From Cycloclasticus sp. (GTDB taxonomy: Bacteria > Pseudomonadota > Gammaproteobacteria > Methylococcales > Cycloclasticaceae), in assembly GCA_002733135.1 (NCBI GenBank), contig NVUJ01000005.1:1-64000 (forward strand): 64,000 nucleotides of DNA. Reading direction: 5' to 3'. Shown piece by piece: positions 1-6,648 of this stretch. Position numbers and translations under genes: made by a program. The notes beneath the pieces were generated by a model. The model saw nothing but the letters and a program-made list of their open reading frames with translations. It did no database searches and was not told where the DNA came from. Every line of letters starts with the position of its first letter. Position 1 is the first letter of the stretch.

Positions 1-790
1 GTAATGCATTTACTGTAGCGTATTCCACACCGCTAATCCATTCTCCTTTTAACGAATGAAAGAATGATTCCATATGTGCATTGTCTGTACAGTGGCCCGG
101 ACGATTCATGCTGGGCTTAATGCCATGCTTTTTGAGTAGCGCTCGATAACCTCCTGCGCCATATTCGACGCCTCGATCTGAATGAAACAGCATATTTGGT
201 GCAGGCTGCCTTTTTTTCAAGGCCTGACTGAGTGCGGCCATGGTTAACTCTTTGCGTCGGTGTGAATCTAAAGACCAGCCCAATACTTTACGTGAATAAA
301 CATCCATCACAACGGCGAGATACCACCAGCGTTTTTGGAACCGTATATACGTGACATCGCCTACCCAGACTTGGTTAATATCATTTGGCAATGACGACGT
401 CAGTCGTTTATTGCCCGTACGCTTAATGACATCATATAAAGCGGGCGCACGTCGTTTCTTCGTATGAATGCGCCCTACAATGCAGGAGGACTGCATAATG
501 CGTGCGACACGGTTTTCACTCACCTCAATGCCTTGACGATTCATGACAACGGTAATACGGGGACTGCCGTAAATTCCATGGCTTTTTAGGTGTACCTTTT
601 TAATGATGGTGGCCAGTTGAATATTTTGAAGCTTTCTAGGACTATCCTTTCTTTTTAACCAGGCATAATAACCACTTTTAGATACGCCATAAGCGTTGCA
701 CATCACTTGAATATTCATGTCCTTGGGTTGTTGCTTAATGTAGGTAAAAACATCTAGTTTGGTTCGAAACCGTGCGACATGCTTTTTTTT
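1..790 (-). CDS. IS3-family transposase OrfB (DDE integrase core), partial
   Basis: Translating the minus strand in the -1 frame relative to orfA gives an uninterrupted protein that runs off the window start. It shows an HTH_21-type region (YGVSKSGYYAWLKRK), the rve integrase core beginning QVWVGDVTYI (first catalytic Asp), then DVYSRKVLGWSLD, FHSDRGVEY (second Asp) and NAHMESFFHSLKGEW (catalytic Glu). The DDE triad is therefore complete and the visible part shows no decay. There is no good start of its own. Expression is expected by -1 slippage on the run of eight A residues at 783-790 near the end of orfA, giving an OrfAB fusion. The C-terminus is missing only because of the window edge. 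Confidence 0.88.
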
Positions 791-1071
791 AAAAGCACAT
801 TCTCTAGCTCAAGTTTATTGATTCTTTTTTCTAGTTCTCGAATTTGCTTATGTTCTAACACTTTTTCCTCTGTACCCTTAATACATTCATGAACCGCGCC
901 TTCAAACTGGCCATCCCTATGTTCTTTCTTCCATCGAGATAGCATAAAAGGGTGAATGCCTAACGCAATCGCAACATCTTGGGTTTGGACATTAGGGTGT
1001 TCTGCAAGTCGAATAGCGGTGAGCTTGAAATCGACCGTATACTGTTTGTGCTTTTCTTTTAGGGGTTTCAT
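754..1071 (-). CDS. IS3-family transposase OrfA (helix-turn-helix protein)
   Basis: A 105-residue protein with an N-terminal HTH_Tnp_1-type helix-turn-helix (residues about 10-50, YTVDFKLTAIRLAEH and GIHPFMLSRWKKEH) followed by a leucine-zipper-like coiled coil (IRELEKRINKLELENVLLKK). This is the usual OrfA build: the first part binds the IS ends and the second mediates multimerisation. The frame ends at 754, just after the A-rich slippery stretch TTAAAAAAAAGC, where a -1 shift joins it to the OrfB frame. The ATG at 1069-1071 lies about 50 bp inside the right end, the normal position for the first IS3 gene. Confidence 0.88.
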   Translation of the reverse strand: MKPLKEKHKQYTVDFKLTAIRLAEHPNVQTQDVAIALGIHPFMLSRWKKEHRDGQFEGAVHECIKGTEEKVLEHKQIRELEKRINKLELENVLLKKSMSHGFEPN

Positions 1072-1122
1072 GGTGACACTTTCTCCGTTAGGTTTTAGTG
1101 TCCATTATTTTGGGGGAGGTCT

Positions 1123-1150
1123 CGCGTCGCCTTTGACCCACTTGTTATGC
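1123..1150 (-). repeat. attC site remnant, truncated by the IS
   Basis: Plus-strand bases CTTTGACCCACTTGTTATGC match the outer arm of the neighbouring attC sites, which share ACTTGTT followed by a degenerate core. The minus-strand core GCATAAC (1150-1144) overlaps the stop codon of the antitoxin gene. The other arm is missing, and the IS end follows directly at about 1122. This would be the recombination site of the toxin-antitoxin cassette, cut in two by the IS. The call rests on likeness to the intact sites at 1735-1824 and 2284-2388. Confidence 0.6.
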
Positions 1151-1405
1151 AGCTATCTCATGGTCAACATCCCAACCAGGAAAGACTAAAACTGCTGGGT
1201 GGCATTTTAATGCCCTAGCTAGCACTTTGGCTCTTTCTACACCTAGCTTAATTTTATCGTGCTCAATAGCTGAAAGTGTTGATTGAGGGATGCCGGTTAA
1301 TGAAGATAGCTCGTTTTGACTTAATTCTTGTAACTCACGGATAATTTTTACAGATTCACCAATGGAAACATCTGTTCTTTTTTGGGCTTCTTTATAGTCT
1401 TTCAT
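1145..1405 (-). CDS. HigA-like antitoxin, XRE-family DNA-binding protein
   Basis: An 86-residue protein starting at the ATG at 1405, which has a strong ribosome site (GGAGGAAA) 6 nt upstream. An in-frame start at 1426 would lie within the toxin gene and lacks such a site. The middle is a clear Cro/CI-type helix-turn-helix (QELSQNELSSLTGIPQSTLSAIE). It follows the toxin gene with its ATG directly after the toxin stop (TAATATG), so the two are translationally coupled. The expected role is to neutralise the RelE-fold toxin and repress the shared promoter. The toxin-first order is that of higBA. The stop codon overlaps the attC core GCATAAC, which is normal for compact integron cassettes. Confidence 0.85.
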   Translation of the reverse strand: MKDYKEAQKRTDVSIGESVKIIRELQELSQNELSSLTGIPQSTLSAIEHDKIKLGVERAKVLARALKCHPAVLVFPGWDVDHEIAA

Positions 1406-1406
1406 A

Positions 1407-1688
1407 TTATTTCCTCCGGTAATCATGTGCAGTTACGTTGATTATTTTTACAAACAATTGGTCGTTATCAATTTTATAAATAATGCGGTATTGAATATTG
1501 AGGCGAGAGGAACGACAACCTTTCCACTCACCGCGCAACGCCTCATCTTTAAACCCCAGGATTTGTTTTAGTCCTGCAGGGCCTGATATTGCTACGATAT
1601 CCTTCCATTTCTCGTATCTTTTAAGGATATCGATAGGTAGTGATTTCAGTCCTTTTAGCGCATCTTTGTGCTCATATATTTTCCACAT
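1407..1688 (-). CDS. RelE/HigB-family toxin (predicted mRNA interferase)
   Basis: A 93-residue protein with the family pattern MWKIYEHKDALKGLKSLP at the N-terminus, then EKWKDIVAISGP, GEWKGCRSSRLNIQYRIIYKI and VTAHDYRRK. Conserved basic residues (Arg in SSRLNIQYR and the C-terminal HDYRRK) correspond to the active surface of RelE-fold ribosome-dependent RNases. It is first in a two-gene unit with the antitoxin. The start codon lies only about 10 nt from the predicted -10 box, so the transcript should be nearly leaderless, and no ribosome site is visible. The pair probably acts as a type II addiction module that stabilises the cassette array. Target specificity cannot be told from sequence. 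Confidence 0.85.
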   Translation of the reverse strand: MWKIYEHKDALKGLKSLPIDILKRYEKWKDIVAISGPAGLKQILGFKDEALRGEWKGCRSSRLNIQYRIIYKIDNDQLFVKIINVTAHDYRRK

Positions 1689-1725
1689 ACTAAATATAGT
1701 ATATATATCATATATGGTATGTCAA
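1685..1725 (-). promoter_or_regulatory. Promoter and operator of the toxin-antitoxin cassette
   Basis: On the minus strand a consensus -35 TTGACA (1725-1720) is separated by 16 bp from TATACT (1703-1698). An imperfect palindrome of about 38 bp (1722-1685, arms beginning ACATAC) covers the spacer, the -10 and the ATG of the toxin gene. This is the expected place for autorepression by the antitoxin. The promoter lies inside the cassette, so the pair can be expressed without an integron Pc promoter. Confidence 0.75.
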
Positions 1726-1734
1726 GTTCTTAAT

Positions 1735-1824
1735 GCATAACGTTTGAATTAACCGGCCGTTTTATACAGAGTAGAGCGAAGCGGAACGGCGTATAAAACG
1801 GTCGGGTTGAATGACTTGTTATAC
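1735..1824 (-). repeat. attC recombination site (gene-cassette junction)
   Basis: A 90-bp imperfect palindrome. In cassette orientation (minus strand) it begins GTATAAC and ends GTTATGC, the paired outer cores of an attC site. Inside lie the inner arms AACCCGACCGTTTTATAC and GTATAAAACGGCCGGTT, which pair almost fully, with a short apical loop. It lies directly 3' of the 131-residue gene and directly 5' of the toxin promoter, exactly where a site joining two cassettes should be. Confidence 0.85.
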
Positions 1825-1871
1825 ATTTTTTAACGCAAGGGCTGATTCATACGATTAATTTGTTCTTGTTG

Positions 1872-2267
1872 TTATCTTGCTGCGGCAGCTTCTCTGGTTT
1901 TGAGTTCATCTTCTGTGATGGGGTCAACAGGAAGAGCAAGCGGTACTTTAAAACTAATATGGTTTGTTGATGAGCTTTTATTACTTTTACTGCCTCCGCC
2001 ACCAGCAGAGAAAACACTAGCAACTTTTAGTTTTGCATGTCCATCTTTACCTGACTCTTCTTCAACTGTTACAGCGACATCAAAACTGATTAAAAAGACG
2101 TTGCGACCGTGGGTCATACTTGCAAAGTGTGAATCATCTGTGGTTTTTGTGCTCGCACGCGTTGCGGGATTAACATAGCCACCACTGTCTCTTACTGACG
2201 CTAGAGAATCCTGAACACCTTCAGATATTTGTGTGAGCGTTTCTTTAACAAATTCTTTTAGTTCCAT
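1872..2267 (-). CDS. Cassette-borne conserved hypothetical protein, 131 aa
   Basis: No firm function is recognised. The start at 2267 has an AGGAA ribosome site 7 nt upstream and lies 17 nt inside the cassette boundary. The protein begins MELKEFVKETLTQISEGVQD, a predicted amphipathic helix. After a polar linker comes a beta-rich core containing FLISFDVAVTVEE and AKLKVASVFSAGGGG. After a Ser/Asn linker there is a strand HISFKVPLALPVDP and an Ala-rich tail. It has no signal peptide or membrane span, so it is probably cytosolic. The helix, glycine-rich turn and final beta strand recall small conserved proteins of unknown function met in proteobacterial islands. It ends 47 bp before the attC at 1735-1824, so it is a one-gene cassette. 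Confidence 0.75.
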   Translation of the reverse strand: MELKEFVKETLTQISEGVQDSLASVRDSGGYVNPATRASTKTTDDSHFASMTHGRNVFLISFDVAVTVEEESGKDGHAKLKVASVFSAGGGGSKSNKSSSTNHISFKVPLALPVDPITEDELKTREAAAAR

Positions 2268-2283
2268 GTTTTATTCCTATGGT

Positions 2284-2388
2284 GCATAACGGCCGAGTTG
2301 AGCGGCATGTAAAATATATGGGTTCTGATTGAGCGCAGCGAATGAGTGGCCGATATATTTTACATGCCTCTCCAACGACTTGTTCTCA
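2284..2388 (-). repeat. attC recombination site (gene-cassette junction)
   Basis: A 105-bp imperfect palindrome. In cassette orientation it begins TGAGAACAAGTCGTTGGAG and ends CTCAACTCGGCCGTTATGC. The inner arms are GGCATGTAAAATATATCGG and CCCATATATTTTACATGCC, with a loop that includes TTCGCTGCGCTCAATC. The layout of outer cores, unpaired spacers and a long inner stem is that of attC sites, and the site directly precedes the 131-residue gene. Confidence 0.82.
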
Positions 2389-2442
2389 CTTGGGTACCGC
2401 CGAACTTGATTCACCAAGCAAAAGTTCTTTAAACTATTGCCG

Positions 2443-2569
2443 CTCAACTCGGACGTTCGCGGGCGGCGCGTATTAATATGTACTCTGGTTCGATTTACCA
2501 CTGGGCTCCCTTTATGTCTACTCCAATCAGTTTACCGTATAGGTAGCGCCGGTTGCGAACTTGTTATTA
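2443..2569 (-). repeat. Possible third, degenerate attC-like site
   Basis: In minus orientation the segment begins TAATAACAAGTTCGCAACCG, ends near GTTGAGC, and contains inverted arms GTTCGCAACCGGCGC and GCGCCGCCCGCGAAC around an unusually long loop. The outer arm shares ACTTGTT (plus strand) with the other attC sites. Between it and the site ending at 2388 there is only about 55 bp with no gene, so this may be an empty or decayed cassette. From 2570 to 2709 nothing is seen except a short palindrome (TTAACACGGGTGTTAA) just past mnmE. Confidence 0.5.
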
Positions 2570-2709
2570 AGGGGAATGTATTTTCCCTGTAATTCCTATA
2601 CAAAGAAGGACTATAATTCTCTGTAATACGTTAATCAAGCACAAAACAGGAACAATTTCAGTCTTCTCAATTTAAGCTTAACACGGGTGTTAATTAACTC
2701 GACAGCCTT

Positions 2710-2727
2710 TTACTTACCAATACAAAA
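2710..2727 (-). other. Island attachment-site-like sequence at the mnmE 3' end
   Basis: The last 18 bases of mnmE on the minus strand, TTTTGTATTGGTAAGTAA, closely match the attB used at the 3' end of this same gene (also called trmE or thdF) by Salmonella genomic island 1 and related islands. Accessory DNA starts directly downstream. No second copy is visible between 1 and 2700, so whether it served as an attachment site here is unknown. Confidence 0.45.
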
Positions 2728-4062
2728 CGAAGAAAAGATCTCTCCCAGTAAATCATCTGGGGTCATTTTTCCTGTTATTTCTGATAAGGAATTTTGAGCT
2801 AAGCGAAGGTCTTCTGCAAACAGTTCGCCGGCTTGGTAGGTGAGCAGTTGTTCTATGCCTGCATTTAACAGTTCATTAGCCCTTGCTAGGGCATCTAAAT
2901 GGCGGCGGCGCGCTAGGAATATGTTTTTTTCTTCGGGGTTAAAACCCACTAGAGTTTTTAGGTGTTGGGTTAACAGGTTTAAGCCGCTTCCTTGTTTGGC
3001 GGACAGCTTTATAACGGTTTGCTCACCCTCTACATAAACCGTTGGTTGTTGTTCTGTTAAATCTATTTTGTTACAAACAATGGTGACGGGTATGTCTGCT
3101 GGAATATCTTTTAATAACAATAAGTGCTCATTTGTCGCTGATTCTTGATCATCCACTATCAACAGCACTTGATCTGCGGTTGCTATGGCTTGTTTTGCTC
3201 GTTTTACGCCTTCTTTCTCTATCGCGTTATCGGTTTCACGCAAGCCTGCCGTATCAATAATATGCACGGGCATACCGTCTATTTGTATTTGTTCTTTTAG
3301 TACATCGCGTGTTGTACCTGCTATGGCGGTAACAATGGCCGTATCTCGTTGAGCGAGGGCGTTTAATAGGCTGGATTTACCAGCATTCGGTTTACCTGCT
3401 AATACAACGGTCATACCATCGCGTAATAAGCTGCCTTGTTTGGCGGTATCTGTTAATTTTTTAAAGGCTTGTTGTAACTCTTTAATCAATTTTTTTAATT
3501 CTTCTCCGCCTAAAAAATCAATGTCTTCATCGCTAAAATCTATCGCTGACTCTACGTACAAGCGCAAATGGGTTAACTGCTTTTGTAAGTCGTTTATATG
3601 TTCTGAAAAAGCGCCCTGTAGTGACCGTTGCGCGGATACTGCGGCGGCTTCTGTGCCGGCATCAATAATATCTGCCACGGCTTCTGCTTGAGCTAAATCT
3701 AGTTTGTTATTTAAGAATGCCCGTTGGGTAAATTCACCCGGTTCTGCTATGCGTGCGCCGAGTGACAACACCCGTTTTAACAACATATCTAAAACCACTG
3801 GGCCACCGTGACCTTGTAGCTCTAGCGTGTCTTCACCGGTGTAGGAGGCTGGGGATTGAAAATAGAGGGCAAGGCCGCTATCAATGGTGCTGTTATCGTG
3901 TTCTTTAAACGATTTAAGGAAGGCTTGGCGCGGGGCAAGTTGACTACCTAAAAGCTGTTCACAAATGTGCTTAGTATCGGGGCCACTAATACGAATAATT
4001 CCAATGCCACCACGACCGCTCGCTGTTGCGATAGCGGCTATCGTGTCATTGGTATTGCTCAT
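2710..4062 (-). CDS. mnmE: tRNA uridine-5-carboxymethylaminomethyl modification GTPase MnmE
   Basis: MnmE works with MnmG to modify U34 of certain tRNAs (cmnm5U). At 450 residues it has normal length. The N-terminal tetrahydrofolate-binding domain (about 1-120, GRGGIGIIRISG and PGEFTQRAFLNNKLDL) is followed by helical segments around a Ras-like G domain: G1 GKPNAGKSS (223-231), G2 GTTRD, G3 DTAGLRE (270-276) and G4 NKIDL. The C-terminal FCIGK carries the catalytic cysteine. It lies 6 bp downstream of yidC, last in the rpmH-rnpA-yidD-yidC-mnmE run. In most relatives mnmG, rsmG and parAB follow; here accessory DNA takes that place. Confidence 0.97.
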   Translation of the reverse strand: MSNTNDTIAAIATASGRGGIGIIRISGPDTKHICEQLLGSQLAPRQAFLKSFKEHDNSTIDSGLALYFQSPASYTGEDTLELQGHGGPVVLDMLLKRVLSLGARIAEPGEFTQRAFLNNKLDLAQAEAVADIIDAGTEAAAVSAQRSLQGAFSEHINDLQKQLTHLRLYVESAIDFSDEDIDFLGGEELKKLIKELQQAFKKLTDTAKQGSLLRDGMTVVLAGKPNAGKSSLLNALAQRDTAIVTAIAGTTRDVLKEQIQIDGMPVHIIDTAGLRETDNAIEKEGVKRAKQAIATADQVLLIVDDQESATNEHLLLLKDIPADIPVTIVCNKIDLTEQQPTVYVEGEQTVIKLSAKQGSGLNLLTQHLKTLVGFNPEEKNIFLARRRHLDALARANELLNAGIEQLLTYQAGELFAEDLRLAQNSLSEITGKMTPDDLLGEIFSSFCIGK

Positions 4063-4068
4063 TTTTTG

Positions 4069-5709
4069 TTACTTTTCTTGGCCAGACTCTATGCGCTTCA
4101 TGATGACTGTTTGCTGAGCAATGGTTAAAAGATTGTTCACAATCCAATACAACACTAAACCTGCTGGGAAAAACGCAAAGAAGCCAGTAAACATAATCGG
4201 TAACATTTGCATCATTTTCTTCTGCATTGGGTCTACAGGCGCTGGATTTAAGCGCTGTTGAAAGAACATGGTGATGCCATAAATAACCGGTAAGATGAAA
4301 TAGGGGTCTGCTGCTGACAAATTATCTATCCACAAAGCAAACGGCGCTTGTCTTAATTCCACGCTTTCTAGTAATGTCCAATACAAAGAAATGAACACCG
4401 GAATTTGAATTAAAATCGGTAAACAACCGCCCAATGGGTTAATTTTTTCCGTTTTATACAGCTCCATCATCGCTTGATTTAGCTTTTGCTTATCGTCACC
4501 ATAGCGTTCTTTTAGAGCTACAATTCGCGGTTGCACAATTTTCATGTTTGCCATGGATTTATAGCTTTTTTCAGACAGTTTAAAGAACAGCGCTTTAATA
4601 CTAAACGTCACCATAATGATGGCAACACCCCAGTTACCGACAAAATCGTAGAAAAAGCTGAGTAACCAAAAGATAGGTTCGGCAATAATGGTTAGTTTGC
4701 CGTAATCTACCATCAACTCTAGGCCTGGTGCAGTTGCGACAAGTTGATCTTGTAATTTAGGGCCAGCAAACAATATAGAGTTAATCGTTTTGCTTTCGCC
4801 GGGTTGTATGGTTTTGCTAGGAGAATACGCGCCTATTACGTACGTGCCGTCATCGAGCGATTTTGTGTAATAGTTATATTGATTTTCTTTTTCAGGAACC
4901 CATGCCACACCAAAGTAGTGCTGAATCATACCGGCCCAACCACCTATAGATTGGACCTTTAGGTCTTCATCCTGCATATCATCAAAATCAATTTTTTGAT
5001 ATTTTTCCTCGTCGGTATACAGCACACCGCCTGTGTAGGTATAAATAAATGAGTTGGCTTTTTTCTCTTCAAAAGCATTCCGTTTTATTTGCAAATATTC
5101 CCTTGCAGACCAGCTATTTGCTTGGTTATTATCCATACGCGTTTCAACATCTACTTTATAACCGCCCCTAGTAAATACGTATGTTTTCGTGACCGTTAAG
5201 CCCTTGCCATTTTGCCACGTTAATGGCACATGTAATGTATCGTCCGTTAAGGTGTAATTATTTTGTTTAGCTGTCCACAAAGCATGATGATTAGGACTGT
5301 CTCCACTCTGAGAAATTAGGCCCGACTCAACAACAAAGACTTTAGGTGCCTCGCCATTCAATAGTTGAATAACCGCTTCCTTACCTTTTTCTTCTGGGTA
5401 TTGTAATAATTGTAGTTGGCTAATACCCGCACCCAGCGTGTTAATCTCAAGCGCGTACACATCCGTTGTGACGTTAATAACTTGACCACGTGACGACGTT
5501 CTAACTTCGTTTAATTCGACAGCTTCCGCGCCGTTAAGCTTGTTATCTAACGTAGCTTCTGGCACGTCTTTAGGTTGCGCAATTGTGCCGTCCGCATTTG
5601 CTACCACAGGTGTTTCTTGTGGAAGAACATAGTCTTTTTGCCAAGCCTGCCAAATTAGCACTGAAACAAAAGCCAGCGCAGCAAATAATAAAGTTCTTTG
5701 ATTATCCAT
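4069..5709 (-). CDS. yidC: Membrane protein insertase YidC
   Basis: YidC inserts proteins into the inner membrane, alone or with SecYEG. The 546-residue length fits the gram-negative form: an N-terminal membrane anchor (RTLLFAALAFVSVLIWQAWQ), a large periplasmic beta domain (about 60-340) and a C-terminal five-helix core. The core has the cytoplasmic loop AMMELYKTEKINPLGGCLPI and the final helix region FFPAGLVLYWIVNNLLTIAQQ. The positively charged groove residue expected near the start of the core is present in the usual region (KALFFKLSEKSYKSM). Its ATG overlaps the end of yidD by 8 bp, which suggests translational coupling. Confidence 0.97.
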   Translation of the reverse strand: MDNQRTLLFAALAFVSVLIWQAWQKDYVLPQETPVVANADGTIAQPKDVPEATLDNKLNGAEAVELNEVRTSSRGQVINVTTDVYALEINTLGAGISQLQLLQYPEEKGKEAVIQLLNGEAPKVFVVESGLISQSGDSPNHHALWTAKQNNYTLTDDTLHVPLTWQNGKGLTVTKTYVFTRGGYKVDVETRMDNNQANSWSAREYLQIKRNAFEEKKANSFIYTYTGGVLYTDEEKYQKIDFDDMQDEDLKVQSIGGWAGMIQHYFGVAWVPEKENQYNYYTKSLDDGTYVIGAYSPSKTIQPGESKTINSILFAGPKLQDQLVATAPGLELMVDYGKLTIIAEPIFWLLSFFYDFVGNWGVAIIMVTFSIKALFFKLSEKSYKSMANMKIVQPRIVALKERYGDDKQKLNQAMMELYKTEKINPLGGCLPILIQIPVFISLYWTLLESVELRQAPFALWIDNLSAADPYFILPVIYGITMFFQQRLNPAPVDPMQKKMMQMLPIMFTGFFAFFPAGLVLYWIVNNLLTIAQQTVIMKRIESGQEK

Positions 5710-5932
5710 GTTTTTTCTGTGGTGTTGGTAAGGGGTCTACGCCACCCTTACAAAAAGGCTGGCAACGGGAAAGGCGTTTAGTAGTTAAATAAAAAGCCTT
5801 TAAAAAACCGTATTCTTCAAATGCTTCAAGCGCATATGTAGAGCAGCTTGGGTAAAAACGGCAACGCTTTATTATCAATGGGCTAATAAAGCGTTTGTAA
5901 AAACCAATAAGATTTATAAAAACTTTATTCAT
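5702..5932 (-). CDS. yidD: Membrane protein insertion efficiency factor YidD
   Basis: A small (76 aa) membrane-associated protein that assists YidC-dependent insertion. Family features are visible: an N-terminal amphipathic segment (LIGFYKRFISPL), the motif CRFYPSCSTYALEAFEEYG with two conserved cysteines, and the C-terminal LSRCQPFCKGGVDPLP. It overlaps rnpA upstream by 8 bp and yidC downstream by 8 bp, the tight packing usual for this operon. Confidence 0.95.
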   Translation of the reverse strand: MNKVFINLIGFYKRFISPLIIKRCRFYPSCSTYALEAFEEYGFLKAFYLTTKRLSRCQPFCKGGVDPLPTPQKKHG

Positions 5933-6293
5933 CGGTGGCTAGCTTTTCCCAATGTGACTGTATAGACAAAGCAAGTTCATTCTTGCTGGCTAAACCCGTT
6001 TTATCTCGGCATAAAACAACAAAATCAATGCTTGATAGTGCCCGCTTTTGATGCCTAAAAGATTCTCTAACTACTCGTTTTATACGATTTCTATCAACTG
6101 CTTTTTTAACGCTCTTCTTCGCGATAGCAAGGCCAAGCCTCGCTGTTGTTAATTTGTTTTTTTTTGCTAGCACCGTAAACAACCGATCGGTGCTTTTTTG
6201 TGCCCCAGAAAAAACCTTAGTGTATTCTGACGCAGTGTTTAGCCTATCTGTTTTTTTAAAGGCTCGTTGCTTCGTTTTTAATGGGAAACTGAT
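5925..6293 (-). CDS. rnpA: Ribonuclease P protein component; start codon apparently non-canonical
   Basis: RnpA is the protein subunit of RNase P, which matures the 5' ends of tRNAs. The RNR motif region ([16 protein letters not shown]) and [10 protein letters not shown] are clear. From the first available TTG (6182) the protein would be only 85 residues and would lack the conserved N-terminal part. In-frame sequence upstream encodes [18 protein letters not shown], which aligns without gaps with the N-terminus of E. coli RnpA (AFPRELRLLTPSQFTFVF). No ATG, GTG or TTG occurs between the in-frame stop inside rpmH and 6182. I therefore set the start at the ATC at 6293 (122 aa, near the usual 119); ACG at 6275 is another option. 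It overlaps rpmH by 16 bp. The family call is firm, the start is not. Confidence 0.85.
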   Translation of the reverse strand: MSFPLKTKQRAFKKTDRLNTASEYTKVFSGAQKSTDRLFTVLAKKNKLTTARLGLAIAKKSVKKAVDRNRIKRVVRESFRHQKRALSSIDFVVLCRDKTGLASKNELALSIQSHWEKLATDE

Positions 6294-6418
6294 AAACGAG
6301 CTCGGCCTTTCGCACGACGGGCGTTAATGATTTTACGGCCAGATTTTGTTGCCATTCTTGCCCTAAAACCGTGTGTTCTTGCTCTTTTTAAATTACTTGG
6401 TTGAAACGTTCTTTTCAT
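6278..6418 (-). CDS. rpmH: 50S ribosomal protein L34
   Basis: A 46-residue protein reading [20 protein letters not shown], then [20 protein letters not shown] and ending RLSVSH, the near-invariant L34 sequence. L34 is a very basic protein of the large ribosomal subunit, bound to 23S rRNA. It is first in the leftward rpmH-rnpA-yidD-yidC-mnmE cluster and diverges from dnaA. The gene is too short for a 60-codon cutoff but is unmistakable. Confidence 0.97.
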   Translation of the reverse strand: MKRTFQPSNLKRARTHGFRARMATKSGRKIINARRAKGRARLSVSH

Positions 6419-6648
6419 GATGACCTGCCTTGTAAAAACTTAAATTATAAATTATCAAAAGAAGCTCTGCTTAAGGGCTTATTTTCTTTTGAGAAAAAGA
6501 CTGCGCAGATTACTTTTTTTTATGCGTAAAGTCAATGAATATAACCATTAACCCTGTTTTTTTAATTATTCAACTTTATCATTATTCCTGTGGATAACTT
6601 TTGTTTTTAGGTTTATTCTAAGACAAAACATATTTCGTAAGGATTAGC
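6419..6648. promoter_or_regulatory. rpmH-dnaA divergent intergenic region with a DnaA box
   Basis: This AT-rich 230-bp region separates rpmH from dnaA. It holds one perfect DnaA box (TGTGGATAA, 6589-6597), 52 bp before the dnaA GTG, suitable for autoregulation of dnaA. In several gammaproteobacteria the origin lies in this interval, so it may form part of oriC together with the dnaA-dnaN spacer. No other clear element is seen. Confidence 0.6.

Larger units (their letters stand above)
1..1122 (-). mobile_element. IS3-family insertion sequence, cut by the window start
   Basis: The segment carries the two overlapping reading frames typical of IS3-family elements, transcribed leftward, and ends on the right with a terminal-repeat-like sequence (about 1095-1122, containing tccattattttgggggaggt) of the type that ends many IS3 elements. 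The left end lies outside the window, so the partner inverted repeat and the target duplication cannot be seen. The right end falls inside what looks like an attC site of a gene cassette (1123-1150), so the element probably inserted into an existing cassette array. The exact terminal base is uncertain by a few positions. Confidence 0.88.

Noticed and set aside
956-1189. Plus-strand reading frame across the IS end
   Set aside because: It crosses the IS boundary and lies opposite orfA; no coding evidence.
1900-2178. Plus-strand 92-residue frame opposite the cassette gene
   Set aside because: A complement shadow rich in Leu, Pro and Ser; the minus-strand frame has the ribosome site and cassette placement.
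2277-2501. 74-residue minus-strand reading frame
   Set aside because: It spans the attC at 2284-2388 and has no ribosome site or protein-like pattern; it is the palindrome read as codons.
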